Shown piece after piece: positions 29,132 to 41,628 of a stretch of 64,000 nt of DNA. Positions within the stretch are counted from its first letter, which is position 1, and each line of letters opens with the position of its first letter. The notes beneath the pieces were generated by a model. It was not told the DNA's origin. It did no database searches and saw only the letters and a program-made list of their open reading frames with translations. Origin of the DNA: Martinezella calliandrae (GTDB taxonomy: Bacteria; Pseudomonadota; Alphaproteobacteria; Rhizobiales; Rhizobiaceae); the NCBI RefSeq assembly GCF_030272695.1, contig NZ_JARFYN010000012.1, forward strand, positions 1 through 64,000, given 5' to 3'. Made by a program: the position numbers and the translations under genes.

Positions 29132-29647
29132 ATGCAGTTCAGATATGCAGTGACGGCTGCGGCGATAGGTCTGTCGCTTGCCGGTTGCCAGCGCACAGCA
29201 TACAACGACGATTATTCTCCCCCGCCATTGCAGGCTCAGCCCGTTCCCTCCGTTCAGTCCAGCCAGCTTCCGCCCACCGCAGGCGCTTCGCAGTTTCCGG
29301 CGGCGCCGACGAACACGCCGAGCGCGGCCAATCCGCAGCAACAGCAGGCGGTGGCCGCTTCGGCACAGGACGTGACCAAGGAATCCATGGTCGGAAGCTG
29401 GAAGGTCAGCAACGGCGGATCGAGCTGCGACATGTTCCTGACGCTCACCAATCTCGGCAGCGGCTCACGTGGCGGCACCCGTGGTTGCGCGGGCGAGCTG
29501 ACGACCATGGGCTCGTGGGAAGTTTCCGGTAAGCAGGTCATCCTCAAGAACCGTGATGGCAGCCAGATCGGCTCACTCTACAAGACGGCCGATTCGCGTT
29601 TTGATGGCTCCACGGCCTCCGGCCAGCCGCTCAGCCTCAGCCGATAA
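29132..29647 (+). CDS. omp19: Omp19-type outer-membrane lipoprotein with AprI/Inh domain
   Basis: A lipoprotein of about 171 residues. The signal peptide [19 protein letters not shown] ends in a lipobox (LAGC), followed by a Pro/Ser/Gln-rich linker and a C-terminal beta-barrel domain from about residue 85 ([34 protein letters not shown]) of the AprI/Inh protease-inhibitor family. This matches Omp19 of Brucella in size and order. AGGAG lies 7 bases before the second of two adjacent ATG codons, so 29132 is chosen over 29129. In Brucella, Omp19 protects surface proteins from proteases; here the role is inferred. Confidence 0.85.
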   Translation: MQFRYAVTAAAIGLSLAGCQRTAYNDDYSPPPLQAQPVPSVQSSQLPPTAGASQFPAAPTNTPSAANPQQQQAVAASAQDVTKESMVGSWKVSNGGSSCDMFLTLTNLGSGSRGGTRGCAGELTTMGSWEVSGKQVILKNRDGSQIGSLYKTADSRFDGSTASGQPLSLSR

Positions 29648-29709
29648 AGCTCTTTTGAAGCGGTTGGGCCATCCGGCCGCTTCCCTCATGCACAGGCGGG
29701 TATCTCCCA

Positions 29710-30873
29710 ATGCAGCCCATGCCAGACTATTCCATCAGCGTCGTCGAACATTTAAAGGCGCTGACGGCTTCCGGATCGCTCCAGGTGGATTCGGCGCAGA
29801 TGGATGTGGCGAAATCCCTCGATCACGTGCTTGCCGCTCTTAAGCGGAAGCGGCCGGCGACCAAGTCGAGCGCGCTCGGTTGGATGTTTGCCGCGCGCAA
29901 GAAGCCCGCCTGGATCGTTCGCGGCCTCTATATCCATGGTAGTGTCGGGCGCGGCAAGACGATGCTAATGGACATGTTCTATGCGATGGCGCCCTGCAAC
30001 AGGAAGCGCCGAGCGCATTTCCATGAGTTCATGGCTGATGTGCACAATCGGATCGCCGCTCACCGGCTGAAGTTCAAGAACGGCGAGACCAAACAGGCCG
30101 ATCCGGTGCCGCCGGTAGCAGCGGACCTTTTCAGCCAGGCAGAGCTGCTCTGCTTCGACGAATTCTCCGTGACCGATATCGCCGATGCAATGATCCTGTC
30201 GAGGCTGTTTTCCGAGCTGTTTTCGTTGGGCTGCGTGCTGGTCGCCACCTCGAATGTCGAGCCCGACAATCTCTATCGCGACGGCCTCAATCGCGGCCTG
30301 TTTCTACCCTTCATCGATCTTTTGAAGCGCTACGTCGATATCGTCACGCTGGATTCACCGACGGACTACCGCCTGGAGAAGTTGAACAGCCAACCGGTCT
30401 ATCTGATACCGCTCAACGAACGCACGGATATGGCGATGGATGCGTCCTGGACACAGGTGCTGCACGGGCGCAAGGCGCTACCGCTGGACATTCCGATGAA
30501 GGGACGCTCCATCCATGTGCCGCTCGCCGTCGATCGCATGGCGCGGTTTTCCTTTGCCGACCTCTGTGAGGCGCCGCTAGGGGCTGCCGATTTCCTGGCC
30601 ATCGCCAACCGCTTCGACACGATCTTTATCGATCGCGTTCCGAGGCTCGGGCCGGAAAAACGCAACCAGACCAAGCGCTTCATCATCCTCATCGACACGC
30701 TTTACGATCATGCCGTCCGGCTTTATGTTTCTGCTGAGGCGATGCCGGAGGATCTTCTGGTCGAACGACGCGGGACGGAGGGCTTTGAGTTCGACCGCAC
30801 GGCATCGCGGCTTTTCGAAATGCGCAGCGCAGAATACCTTGCCCAGACTCACGGAAAGCGCGCCGCCGAGTAA
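29710..30873 (+). CDS. zapE: Cell division protein ZapE / AFG1-family ATPase
   Basis: An AAA-like ATPase of 387 residues. Walker A is [14 protein letters not shown], Walker [19 protein letters not shown], and the region [20 protein letters not shown] is the family sensor. ZapE acts at the division site in Escherichia coli under low oxygen, while its mitochondrial relative AFG1/LACE1 supports respiratory complexes, which fits a position between sdh and mdh. The ATG at 29710 begins the conserved part. A hairpin follows its stop. Confidence 0.93.
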   Translation: MQPMPDYSISVVEHLKALTASGSLQVDSAQMDVAKSLDHVLAALKRKRPATKSSALGWMFAARKKPAWIVRGLYIHGSVGRGKTMLMDMFYAMAPCNRKRRAHFHEFMADVHNRIAAHRLKFKNGETKQADPVPPVAADLFSQAELLCFDEFSVTDIADAMILSRLFSELFSLGCVLVATSNVEPDNLYRDGLNRGLFLPFIDLLKRYVDIVTLDSPTDYRLEKLNSQPVYLIPLNERTDMAMDASWTQVLHGRKALPLDIPMKGRSIHVPLAVDRMARFSFADLCEAPLGAADFLAIANRFDTIFIDRVPRLGPEKRNQTKRFIILIDTLYDHAVRLYVSAEAMPEDLLVERRGTEGFEFDRTASRLFEMRSAEYLAQTHGKRAAE

Positions 30874-30885
30874 CGGTTTAGTGAC

Positions 30886-30916
30886 AAAATGTCTTACGTT
30901 TACGTAAGACATTTTT
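30886..30916. terminator. Symmetric 13-bp hairpin between zapE and mdh
   Basis: AAAATGTCTTACG (30886-30898) pairs perfectly with 30903-30915 across the loop TTTA, then one more T. A-run before and T-run after make it able to end transcription in either direction. It is AT-rich compared with other hairpins here and could alternatively be a protein-binding palindrome controlling mdh. Confidence 0.7.
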
Positions 30917-30951
30917 GATCTAACCGATTGAAATTCCTGATCTCAAAATAA

Positions 30952-32016
<1,065 letters not shown>

Positions 32017-32043
32017 TTTCCGCGTTCCAATAGGGATAAATCC

Positions 32044-33240
<1,197 letters not shown>

Positions 33241-33246
33241 GGCAAG

Positions 33247-34149
33247 ATGTCGATCCTCATCAACAAAGACACCAAGGTTCTCGTTCAGGGCCTGACCGGC
33301 AAGACCGGGACCTTCCACACCGAACAGGCGCTCGCCTATCACGGCACGAAGATGGTCGGCGGTATCCACCCAACCAAGGGCGGCGAAACCTGGACCGGCA
33401 AGGACGGCGAAAAACTGCCGATCTTCAAGTCGGTCGCTGAGGGCAAGGATGCAACCGGCGCCAATGCCTCGGTCATCTACGTGCCGCCGGCAGGTGCTGC
33501 GGCCGCCATCCTCGAAGCAATCGAAGCCGAGATCCCGCTGATCGTCTGTATCACGGAAGGCATTCCGGTTGCCGATATGGTCAAGGTCAAGGATCGCCTG
33601 CAAAAGTCGAAGTCGCGCCTAATCGGGCCGAACTGCCCCGGCGTTCTGACCCCGAACGAATGCAAGATCGGCATCATGCCGGGCTCCATCTTCAAGAAGG
33701 GCTCGGTCGGCGTTCTCTCGCGTTCGGGCACGCTGACCTACGAAGCCGTCTTCCAGACCACCAATGAAGGCCTTGGCCAGACGACGGCAGTCGGCATTGG
33801 CGGCGACCCGGTCAAGGGCACTGAATTCATCGACGTCCTGGAAATGTTCCTCGCCGACGACGAAACCAAGTCGATCATCATGATCGGCGAAATCGGCGGC
33901 TCGGCGGAAGAAGACGCCGCGCAGTTCCTCAAGGACGAAGCCAAGAAGGGCCGCAAGAAGCCGATGGTCGGCTTCATCGCCGGCCGTACCGCACCTCCCG
34001 GCCGCACCATGGGTCACGCTGGTGCCGTGATCTCCGGCGGCAAGGGTGGCGCTGAAGACAAGATCGCTGCGATGGAATCGGCGGGCATCCGCGTGTCGCC
34101 TTCGCCGGCGCGCCTCGGCAAGACGCTGGTGGAAGTCCTGAAGGGCTAA
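33247..34149 (+). CDS. sucD: Succinyl-CoA synthetase alpha subunit
   Basis: Carries the CoA-binding fold and the phosphohistidine intermediate. The 300-residue protein has [16 protein letters not shown] near the start, [24 protein letters not shown], and the active histidine near residue 257 in [14 protein letters not shown]. Co-transcribed with sucC; a hairpin 18 bases after the stop may reduce read-through to sucA. Confidence 0.97.
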   Translation: MSILINKDTKVLVQGLTGKTGTFHTEQALAYHGTKMVGGIHPTKGGETWTGKDGEKLPIFKSVAEGKDATGANASVIYVPPAGAAAAILEAIEAEIPLIVCITEGIPVADMVKVKDRLQKSKSRLIGPNCPGVLTPNECKIGIMPGSIFKKGSVGVLSRSGTLTYEAVFQTTNEGLGQTTAVGIGGDPVKGTEFIDVLEMFLADDETKSIIMIGEIGGSAEEDAAQFLKDEAKKGRKKPMVGFIAGRTAPPGRTMGHAGAVISGGKGGAEDKIAAMESAGIRVSPSPARLGKTLVEVLKG

Positions 34150-34167
34150 TCCCACCTCTAGCAAGAT

Positions 34168-34216
34168 CCGGACGGGGCAGCGGCATCCGCATATCCCGTC
34201 CGGCTTTCGAGTTTTT
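34168..34216 (+). terminator. Attenuating terminator between sucD and sucA
   Basis: CCGGACGGG (34168-34176) pairs with CCCGTCCGG (34195-34203); the loop holds a smaller GCGG/CCGC hairpin. CTTTCGAGTTTTT follows. The T-run is displaced, so partial termination is more likely than a full stop. Confidence 0.6.
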
Positions 34217-34325
34217 GGAAGCCGATATGCGGTCCGAGGATCGCGAAGGAAATAGGGTCGCCGGATTTCCATAAGCCGGCAAAGTAAACAAGTCGGGAGG
34301 CGGACGAGAGCGTCCGCATATCACC

Positions 34326-37310
34326 ATGGCAAGGCAAGAAGCCAACGAGCAGTTTCAGATTACATCGTTCCTGGACGGCGCCAACGCTGCCTATATCGAG
34401 CAGCTTTATGCGCGCTACGAGGACGACCCGTCGTCGGTCTCCGACGAGTGGCGGTCCTTCTTCAAGGCATTGGAAGACAATCCGGATGATGTGAAGAAGG
34501 CGGCCAAAGGCGCCTCCTGGCAGCGCAAGAACTGGCCGATTCAGGCGAACGGCGAACTCGTCTCGGCGCTCGACGGCAACTGGGGCATCGTCGAGAAGGT
34601 TATCGAGACCAAGGTGAAGGCCAAGGCGGAAGCCGCCGGCAAGCCGACCGACACTGCCGACGTCCTCCAGGCGACGCGTGATTCGGTTCGGGCCATCATG
34701 ATGATCCGCGCCTATCGCATGCGCGGACACCTGCACGCCAAGCTCGACCCGCTCGGCATCGCCGCTGCGGTCGAGGACTATAAGGAACTGTCGCCGGAAG
34801 CCTATGGCTTCGCCGAGGCCGACCTCGACCGCAAGATCTTCATCGATAACGTGCTCGGCCTCGAATATGCGAGCGTGCGCGAGATGATGGAGATCCTCGA
34901 GCGCACCTATTGCTCGACCCTCGGCGTCGAATTCATGCATATCTCCAATCCGGAGGAAAAGGCTTGGATTCAGGAGCGCATCGAAGGCGTCAACAAGGGC
35001 ATTAACTTTAGCCCCGACCGCAAAAAGGCGATCCTGCAGAAGGTCGTCGAATCCGAAGGCTATGAGCAGTTCCTCGACGTCAAGTTCAAAGGCACCAAGC
35101 GTTTCGGCCTCGACGGCGGCGAATCGCTTATCCCGGCGCTGGAACAGATTCTGAAGAGCGGTAGCCAGCTCGGCCTCAAAGAAGCCGTGTTCGGCATGGC
35201 CCATCGCGGCCGCCTCAACGTGCTGTCCCAGGTCATGGGCAAGCCGCATCGTGCGATCTTCCACGAGTTCAAGGGCGGCTCTTATGCTCCGGACGAAGTC
35301 GAAGGCTCGGGCGACGTCAAGTACCATCTCGGCGCCTCCTCGGATCGCGATTTCGACGGCATCAAGGTGCACGTCTCGCTAACGGCCAATCCGTCGCATC
35401 TGGAAATCGTCAATCCCGTCGTCATGGGCAAGGCCCGCGCCAAGCAGGACATGAGCGCTACCGTCTGGGACGGCGATATCATTCCGCTTTCCGAGCGCGC
35501 CAAGGTCGTGCCGCTGCTGATCCATGGCGACGCCGCTTTCGCCGGCCAGGGCGTGGTTGCTGAAATCCTCGGCCTGTCGGGCCTGCGCGGCCACCGCGTC
35601 GCCGGTACGATGCACGTCATCATCAACAACCAGATCGGCTTCACCACTAATCCGGCCTTCTCGCGTTCGTCGCCCTATCCGTCCGACGTCGCCAAGATGA
35701 TCGAAGCGCCGATCTTCCACGTCAACGGTGACGATCCGGAAGCTGTGGTCTATGCGGCCAAGATCGCGACCGAATTCCGCATGAAGTTCCACAAGCCTGT
35801 CGTCCTCGACATGTTCTGCTACCGTCGCTACGGCCACAATGAAGGCGACGAGCCGTCCTTCACACAGCCGAAAATGTACAAGGTCATTCGCGCCCACAAG
35901 ACCGTGCTGCAGCTCTACTCCGAGCGGCTGGTCGGCGAAGGCGTGTTGACCGAAGGCGAAGTCGAAAAGATGAAGGCCGACTGGCGCGCCCATCTCGAAC
36001 AGGAGTTCGATGCCGGCCAGTCCTACAAGCCGAACAAGGCCGACTGGCTGGACGGCGAATGGTCGGGCCTACATACGGCTGATAATGCCGACGAGCAGCG
36101 CCGTGGGAAGACCGCCGTGCCGATGAAGACGCTGAAGGACATCGGCCGGAAGCTGTCGGAAATCCCGGCTGGTTTCCATGCGCATCGCACCATCCAGCGC
36201 TTCATGGAAAACCGTGCCAGCATGGTTCAGACAGGCGAAGGCATCGATTGGGCGATGGCGGAAGCGCTTGCTTTCGGATCGCTCGTGGTCGAAGGCCACA
36301 AGATTCGCCTGTCCGGCCAGGATTGCGAACGCGGCACCTTCTCGCAGCGTCATTCGGTTCTCTACGACCAGGAAACCGAGGATCGTTACATTCCGCTCGC
36401 CAACCTGTCGCCGACACAGGCTCGCTACGAAGTCATCAACTCGATGCTTTCAGAAGAGGCGGTTCTCGGCTTCGAATACGGCTATTCGCTCGCACGTCCG
36501 AATGCGCTGACCCTGTGGGAAGCTCAGTTCGGCGACTTTGCCAACGGTGCACAGGTCGTCTTCGACCAGTTCATCTCGTCGGGCGAACGCAAATGGCTGC
36601 GCATGTCCGGCCTCGTCTGCCTGCTGCCGCATGGTTATGAAGGTCAGGGTCCCGAACACTCCTCGGCCCGCCTGGAACGCTATCTGCAGCTCTGCGCCGA
36701 AGACAACATGCAGGTCGCCAACGTCACGACGCCGGCGAACTACTTCCACATTCTGCGCCGTCAGCTGAAGCGCGACTTCCGCAAGCCGCTGATCCTGATG
36801 ACGCCGAAGTCGCTGCTGCGTCACAAGCGTGCAGTGTCGGGCCTGGCGGAAATGGCGGGGGAAACCTCCTTCCATCGCCTGCTGTGGGACGATGCGGAAG
36901 TCATCAAGGACGGCCCGATCAAGCTGCAGAAGGACGCCAAGATCCGTCGCGTCGTCATCTGTTCTGGCAAGGTCTATTACGACCTGCTGGAAGAGCGCGA
37001 GAAGCGCGGCATCGACGATATCTACCTGCTGCGTATCGAACAGCTCTACCCGTTCCCAGCCAAGGCGCTCATCAACGAGCTCAGCCGCTTCCGCAATGCG
37101 GAGATGGTCTGGTGCCAGGAAGAGCCAAAGAACATGGGCGCATGGTCGTTCATCGATCCCTATCTGGAATGGGTGCTCGCCCATATCGATGCCAAGTACC
37201 AGCGGGTTCGCTACACCGGCCGACCGGCCGCCGCCTCTCCGGCGACGGGCCTCATGTCCAAGCATCTGGCGCAGCTCGCTGCATTCCTTGAGGATGCGCT
37301 CGGCGGTTAA
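34326..37310 (+). CDS. sucA: 2-oxoglutarate dehydrogenase E1 component
   Basis: Thiamine-diphosphate-dependent decarboxylase of the 2-oxoglutarate dehydrogenase complex. The 994-residue protein starts with the conserved linker FLDGANAAYIEQLYARYEDDP, and has GMAHRGRLNVL, the diphosphate-binding HGDAAFAGQGVVAEI to NNQIGFTTNP, YRRYGHNEGDEPSFTQP, and a transketolase-like pyrimidine domain (RGTFSQRHSVLYDQ). Length fits the homodimeric E1 type. A gap of 176 bases with a hairpin separates it from sucD; a YciI-like gene and sucB follow. Confidence 0.97.
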   Translation: MARQEANEQFQITSFLDGANAAYIEQLYARYEDDPSSVSDEWRSFFKALEDNPDDVKKAAKGASWQRKNWPIQANGELVSALDGNWGIVEKVIETKVKAKAEAAGKPTDTADVLQATRDSVRAIMMIRAYRMRGHLHAKLDPLGIAAAVEDYKELSPEAYGFAEADLDRKIFIDNVLGLEYASVREMMEILERTYCSTLGVEFMHISNPEEKAWIQERIEGVNKGINFSPDRKKAILQKVVESEGYEQFLDVKFKGTKRFGLDGGESLIPALEQILKSGSQLGLKEAVFGMAHRGRLNVLSQVMGKPHRAIFHEFKGGSYAPDEVEGSGDVKYHLGASSDRDFDGIKVHVSLTANPSHLEIVNPVVMGKARAKQDMSATVWDGDIIPLSERAKVVPLLIHGDAAFAGQGVVAEILGLSGLRGHRVAGTMHVIINNQIGFTTNPAFSRSSPYPSDVAKMIEAPIFHVNGDDPEAVVYAAKIATEFRMKFHKPVVLDMFCYRRYGHNEGDEPSFTQPKMYKVIRAHKTVLQLYSERLVGEGVLTEGEVEKMKADWRAHLEQEFDAGQSYKPNKADWLDGEWSGLHTADNADEQRRGKTAVPMKTLKDIGRKLSEIPAGFHAHRTIQRFMENRASMVQTGEGIDWAMAEALAFGSLVVEGHKIRLSGQDCERGTFSQRHSVLYDQETEDRYIPLANLSPTQARYEVINSMLSEEAVLGFEYGYSLARPNALTLWEAQFGDFANGAQVVFDQFISSGERKWLRMSGLVCLLPHGYEGQGPEHSSARLERYLQLCAEDNMQVANVTTPANYFHILRRQLKRDFRKPLILMTPKSLLRHKRAVSGLAEMAGETSFHRLLWDDAEVIKDGPIKLQKDAKIRRVVICSGKVYYDLLEEREKRGIDDIYLLRIEQLYPFPAKALINELSRFRNAEMVWCQEEPKNMGAWSFIDPYLEWVLAHIDAKYQRVRYTGRPAAASPATGLMSKHLAQLAAFLEDALGG

Positions 37311-37336
37311 GGTGTGAACCGGAAAGGGGGTGCGCG

Positions 37337-37657
37337 ATGGCTTATTTTCATCTGAAACTTGTGCCGCCGCGCCCCAGCTTCCCGCATGACGCCACAGGGG
37401 AAGAGATGGCCGCCATGCAGCAGCACGCCGCCTATTGGCGCCAACAGGCGAGCGCCGGAACGGCAATAGTCGTCGGTCCGGTCTTCGCGGCCGATGGCGC
37501 TTTCGGCATCGCCGTCCTCGACGTGGAAGGCGCCGACGCCGCCAAGGCGCTAGGTGATGCCGATCCCGTCCTTCTCGCTGGGCTCGGTTTCCGTATCGAA
37601 ATCTCGCCGATGCCCTCGATCATTCTCCGGCCGTCCGCCGCCGGAAACTCCATCTAA
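37337..37657 (+). CDS. YciI-like protein inside the sucAB operon
   Basis: A 106-residue YciI-family protein. It starts MAYFHLKLVPPRPSFPHDATGEE, has a conserved histidine in MQQHAAYW and the loop GPVFAADGAFGIAVLDVEG, matching the paired His/Asp site of the family. GGAAAGGGGG lies just upstream. It lies 26 bases after sucA and 32 before sucB, so it is made with the complex. No biochemical role is established; binding or removing a small acidic metabolite is only a guess. Confidence 0.8.
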   Translation: MAYFHLKLVPPRPSFPHDATGEEMAAMQQHAAYWRQQASAGTAIVVGPVFAADGAFGIAVLDVEGADAAKALGDADPVLLAGLGFRIEISPMPSIILRPSAAGNSI

Positions 37658-37689
37658 TTTAATAACGACGAAAAATCAGGATCTGAACA

Positions 37690-38931
37690 ATGGCCACAGA
37701 AATCCGCGTTCCTACCCTCGGCGAATCCGTCAGCGAGGCGACCGTCGGCACCTGGTTCAAGAAGGTCGGCGATGCCATCAAGGTCGATGAGCCGATTCTC
37801 GAACTGGAAACCGACAAGGTGACGATCGAAGTTCCCGCGCCCGCAGCCGGCACCTTGTCGGAAATCGTTGCCCAGGCCGGTGAAACTGTCGGCCTCGGCG
37901 CGCTGCTCGGTCAGATCTCCGCCGGTAACGGCGCCGCGGCTGCTCCGACCCAGGCCGCCGCGCCGGCCGTTGTTGCTGCCACGCCGGCGGCGGCTGCCCC
38001 GGTTGCCGCTCCAGCCATTGCTGCTCCGGCTTCCGCCATGCCGCCGGCACCTGCGGCCGCCAAGCTGCTCGCCGAAAACAATCTCTCTGCCGATCAGGTC
38101 GATGGCAGCGGCAAGCGCGGCCAGGTTCTGAAGGGTGATGTGATTGCTGCCATCGCCAGGGCTGCTTCGGCTCCTGCCGCCGTCCCGGCCGCCCCGATCA
38201 GCGCCCGTGCGCCGACGCCGGTCGAAGACGCTGGTCGCGAAGAGCGCGTCAAGATGACCCGCCTGCGCCAGACGATTGCCAAGCGCCTCAAGGATGCGCA
38301 GAACACCGCCGCCATGCTGACCACCTACAACGAGGTGGACATGAAAGCCGTCATGGACTTGCGCAACAAGTACAAGGACATCTTCGAGAAGAAGCATGGC
38401 GTAAAGCTCGGCTTCATGGGCTTTTTCACCAAGGCCGTCACGCATGCGCTGAAGGAACTGCCGGCCGTCAACGCCGAAATCGACGGCACCGACATCGTCT
38501 ACAAGAACTACTGCCATATCGGCATGGCTGTCGGCACCGACAAGGGCCTCGTTGTTCCCGTCATTCGCGATGCCGACCAGATGTCGATCGCTGAAGTCGA
38601 GAAGGAACTTGGCCGTCTGGCAAAGGCTGCCCGCGACGGCACGCTGTCGATGGCTGACATGCAGGGCGGCACCTTCACCATTACCAATGGCGGCGTCTAC
38701 GGTTCGCTGATGTCCTCGCCGATTCTCAATGCGCCGCAGTCGGGCATTCTCGGCATGCATAAGATCCAGGAGCGTCCGGTCGCCATCGGCGGCCAGGTCG
38801 TCATCCGCCCGATGATGTATTTGGCACTTTCCTACGATCACCGCATGGTCGACGGCAAGGAAGCCGTGACGTTCCTCGTGCGCGTCAAGGAAAGCCTGGA
38901 AGATCCGGAACGTCTGGTTCTCGATCTCTAA
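37690..38931 (+). CDS. sucB: 2-oxoglutarate dehydrogenase E2 (dihydrolipoyl succinyltransferase)
   Basis: Transfers the succinyl group to CoA and forms the core of the complex. The 413-residue protein has one lipoyl domain with the lipoylated Lys43 in [11 protein letters not shown], an Ala/Pro-rich linker, a peripheral-subunit-binding domain ([20 protein letters not shown]), and a catalytic domain ending in [11 protein letters not shown] with His384 and Asp388. Four accessory genes separate it from lpdA. Confidence 0.97.
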   Translation: MATEIRVPTLGESVSEATVGTWFKKVGDAIKVDEPILELETDKVTIEVPAPAAGTLSEIVAQAGETVGLGALLGQISAGNGAAAAPTQAAAPAVVAATPAAAAPVAAPAIAAPASAMPPAPAAAKLLAENNLSADQVDGSGKRGQVLKGDVIAAIARAASAPAAVPAAPISARAPTPVEDAGREERVKMTRLRQTIAKRLKDAQNTAAMLTTYNEVDMKAVMDLRNKYKDIFEKKHGVKLGFMGFFTKAVTHALKELPAVNAEIDGTDIVYKNYCHIGMAVGTDKGLVVPVIRDADQMSIAEVEKELGRLAKAARDGTLSMADMQGGTFTITNGGVYGSLMSSPILNAPQSGILGMHKIQERPVAIGGQVVIRPMMYLALSYDHRMVDGKEAVTFLVRVKESLEDPERLVLDL

Positions 38932-38945
38932 GGGAGCGTTGGCTC

Positions 38946-39695
38946 ATGTCGAAATGGCCCATGCTGACGATGCGCGGACTTTTGTGCGCCGTCGCCGCAT
39001 GGATTCCTTCTTCCGCCGTCGCGGAAGATTTCGACGTAGCAAAGCTCAGCAGCAATCTCGATTTGGCGTCGCTAAGCGACGCCGATCTCTCTTCCCGGTC
39101 GATCACCGTCTTTCACATGGGCGATGTCGAACTGACCTCCGGCCGCATCGTCGCCAGCGATCCGATGGTCGCGCCGGATCGCTCGGCCTTTGTCAAGACC
39201 GTTCCGCCCGGCAACTATCCCGTAACGCTCTATGAAGCCTTCGGCCGCATCGCCGCCGCAAGCCTGCGCTTTGCCGACGGCAAGCCGGCACGCTGGGAGC
39301 TGGCGCTTACGCCCGGCCAGGATATCCCATCGCTGAAGAGCGACGAGTTCTTCGGCTATCCGGTCGATTCCGGCCTCGGTTGCTACATGGATGCGGGTAC
39401 CTACGCGCTGATCCAGGAGCGGGAACAGCAGGTCCGTACTGAGAAGTCCTCCTCTGACGTCAACTATTACGACGATGTGCTGGCTCCGGAGGTCAAGGTA
39501 AACGACGACAAATATGTCATGCATCGGCCGGTTGCCGACAAACGCGGCAACGTCGCGGTATTCTGGAGCGGCTGGGGAGATGGTTTTTATCCGGTGTTCT
39601 GGGGCCTCGATGCGAATGATCGCCCGCTTGTTCTATTCACGGATTTCGGCGTGACCGAAAATGCAGACGGCCGGCGCGAACCGGGGGGAGGGTGA
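38946..39695 (+). CDS. Secreted DUF4241-like protein
   Basis: A 249-residue protein with a signal peptide (GLLCAVAAWIPSSAVA, cleavage near residue 26). The mature part has GDVELTSGRIVASDPMV, VPPGNYPVTLYEAF, SGLGCYMDAGTYALI and FWSGWGDGFYPVFWGLD, which I recall as the DUF4241 pattern; related proteins occur alone and in toxin-immunity settings, but this one has an export signal. AGGGAG precedes the ATG, 14 bases after sucB. The next gene overlaps or abuts it. Why it sits in a 2-oxoglutarate dehydrogenase operon is not clear. Confidence 0.75.
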   Translation: MSKWPMLTMRGLLCAVAAWIPSSAVAEDFDVAKLSSNLDLASLSDADLSSRSITVFHMGDVELTSGRIVASDPMVAPDRSAFVKTVPPGNYPVTLYEAFGRIAAASLRFADGKPARWELALTPGQDIPSLKSDEFFGYPVDSGLGCYMDAGTYALIQEREQQVRTEKSSSDVNYYDDVLAPEVKVNDDKYVMHRPVADKRGNVAVFWSGWGDGFYPVFWGLDANDRPLVLFTDFGVTENADGRREPGGG

Positions 39696-39697
39696 TC

Positions 39698-40216
39698 ATG
39701 CCGGCAAACCGCGCGATGCCACGATTGGCCCCCGTGCACTGGGCGATGATGGCGTTTACAGCCATTCCCGCACCAGCGCTGGCGGACGAATGCGTGCAGG
39801 AAAAAGCGATCTATGGCGACATGGACGACGCTTATGAACTTCGCTTCGAGCCAGTCGGTGCCGAGATGGCCGTCAGCAACAAGTTCAAATTCGCCGTGCG
39901 CAACACACCGATCGTGGCCGACGGCGTGGTGATGCGCTCGGACGATCTGCAGCATGCCAACGGCATGATCATGTTCAACTGCCCGGAAGGCGATGTGACC
40001 GGCGCCGATCTTCGTGCCTGCACCGTCTGGCAGGGGATGATCTATGCCTCCGACGAGAGGGGCAACATCAGTGCCCTGCCGGCAGAGGGTGACGGAGCTG
40101 CGGAACGGTTGTTCCTGCCGGCCCTCGGACCTTCGATCCGTGAATCCTCCATGTGGGGCGCGGGCAAAGCGACCATCGCGCCTTGGGATGTCTTGACCTT
40201 GAAAGGATGTGGCTAA
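39698..40216 (+). CDS. Secreted four-cysteine protein of unknown function
   Basis: About 172 residues with a signal peptide ending APALA (near residue 30). The mature part has four cysteines (DECVQ, FNCPEGD, RACTVW, KGCG), enough for two disulfides in the periplasm. No family is recognised. The ATG at 39698 has GGGGGAGGG about 7 bases upstream; an alternative GTG at 39692 overlaps the stop of the DUF4241 gene. Its last base is shared with the start of the SDR gene (TAATG). Tight coupling to the DUF4241 gene suggests the two secreted proteins work together. Confidence 0.65.
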   Translation: MPANRAMPRLAPVHWAMMAFTAIPAPALADECVQEKAIYGDMDDAYELRFEPVGAEMAVSNKFKFAVRNTPIVADGVVMRSDDLQHANGMIMFNCPEGDVTGADLRACTVWQGMIYASDERGNISALPAEGDGAAERLFLPALGPSIRESSMWGAGKATIAPWDVLTLKGCG

Positions 40217-40971
40217 TGACAGGCAAATCTCCTGTTCTTCTCGTCACCGGCGGCAGCCGCGGTATCGGGGCGGCGGTTTCGATCGCCGCCGCACGGCAGG
40301 GCTGGGCCGTCGCGGTCAACTATCATTCGAACAAAGCGGCCGCGCAAACGGTCGTCTCCGTGATTCGCGATGCCGGCGGCGAGGCGATTGCTATCGCGGG
40401 CGATGTCGGCTCGGCCGATGATATCCGATCCATCTTTTCCTCGGTCGACCAGCATTTCGGTCGGCTGCATGGTCTCGTCAACAATGCGGGCATTGTCGAT
40501 CGCGCGCAGCGGCTGGACGAAATGACGCCGGAGCGGCTCGAGCGGATGTTTCGCATCAACATCACCGGCTCGATGTTGGTAGCCGCTGAAGCTATCCGCC
40601 GTATGTCCACCCGCCATGGCGGCAAGGGCGGCGCGATCGTCAATGTCTCCTCCGTGGCTGCGACCCTCGGCGGCGGCGGCCAATATGTGGACTATGCAGC
40701 GTCCAAGGGCGCGATCGATACGTTCACGCTTGGTTTGGCGCGGGAGGTGGCGGCCGAGGGCATCAGGGTCAACGCGGTCCGGCCCGGCATCATCGATACG
40801 GATATCCACGCTGCCGCCGGCCTGCCCGAACGGGCGCGCGAAATCGCGCCGCAGCTGCCGATGAAGAGGGCGGGGACAGCAGACGAAGTGGCCGACGCCA
40901 TCCTCTACCTTTTGGGGGCCCAGGCTTCCTATATAACGGGCGCCATCCTCGATGTGAGCGGCGGCCGTTGA
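40216..40971 (+). CDS. Short-chain dehydrogenase/reductase
   Basis: A 251-residue classical SDR. It has the cofactor loop VTGGSRGIGAAV, NNAG, the catalytic Ser in NVSSVAAT and YVDYAASKG (Tyr-x3-Lys), then VRPGIIDTDIH. NADP preference is suggested by the lack of an acid after beta-2 (NYHSNK). The ATG at 40216 overlaps the preceding stop and has AAAGGA upstream; the frame open from 40153 is ignored. Substrate unknown. It lies 18 bases before the LysE-like gene. Confidence 0.9.
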   Translation: MTGKSPVLLVTGGSRGIGAAVSIAAARQGWAVAVNYHSNKAAAQTVVSVIRDAGGEAIAIAGDVGSADDIRSIFSSVDQHFGRLHGLVNNAGIVDRAQRLDEMTPERLERMFRINITGSMLVAAEAIRRMSTRHGGKGGAIVNVSSVAATLGGGGQYVDYAASKGAIDTFTLGLAREVAAEGIRVNAVRPGIIDTDIHAAAGLPERAREIAPQLPMKRAGTADEVADAILYLLGAQASYITGAILDVSGGR

Positions 40972-40989
40972 TCGGAAAGGGCTGTGATC

Positions 40990-41628
40990 ATGCAATATGT
41001 TTTGGAATTCCTCGGGCTGATGGCGGTATTTTCGATTTTCATCGTCGCACCGGGCGCTGATTTCGCCGTCATCCTGCGCCAGAGCATCGTGCATGGCCGC
41101 CGTCCAGCCGTTATGACTGGCCTCGGCATGGGTTTCTCGCTGCTCTTCCATGTGAGCTATACCATTCTCGGCCTTGGCTTGATCGTGTCGAAATCGCTGA
41201 TGCTTTTCAGCCTGATCAAATGGGCCGGTGTCCTTTATCTCGTCTACCTCGGCATCAAGTCCTTCCGTGAACCGGGCTTCAAGGTGAAGGAGATCGATAT
41301 CAGCGATGAGGACCGCAAGCCGGCTTCCGTCTGGCGCTGCCTGGCGACGGGTTTCATCACCAATGCGCTCAATCCAAAGCCGGTGCTGTTTTTCCTGTCG
41401 CTGTTTTCGACGCTCGTGCGTCACGACACACCGGCAATGATCCAGTTCGGCTACGGACTCGGCATGGCGATGGCACTCGTCGTCTGGTTCGCCGGCGTTT
41501 CGGTCTTCTTCACCGTCAAGCCGGTCCGCGATCGCTTCATCGCCAGCGGCAAATGGTTCAACCGCATCACCGGAGCGGCACTCGTCGGCTTCGGCATCCG
41601 CCTCGCGTTGGCGCGGGCGACTGACTAA
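40990..41628 (+). CDS. LysE-family translocator within the OGDH operon
   Basis: A 212-residue membrane protein with about six helices and the LysE-family opening FLGLMAVFSIFIVAPGADFAVILRQSIVHGRR. The second loop and TGFITNALNPKPVLFFLSLF are also typical. GGAAAGG lies about 8 bases upstream of the ATG at 40990; a GTG at 40984 is an alternative. It ends 29 bases before lpdA. Export of glutamate-like overflow products of the 2-oxoglutarate node is a tempting but untested idea. Confidence 0.85.
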   Translation: MQYVLEFLGLMAVFSIFIVAPGADFAVILRQSIVHGRRPAVMTGLGMGFSLLFHVSYTILGLGLIVSKSLMLFSLIKWAGVLYLVYLGIKSFREPGFKVKEIDISDEDRKPASVWRCLATGFITNALNPKPVLFFLSLFSTLVRHDTPAMIQFGYGLGMAMALVVWFAGVSVFFTVKPVRDRFIASGKWFNRITGAALVGFGIRLALARATD

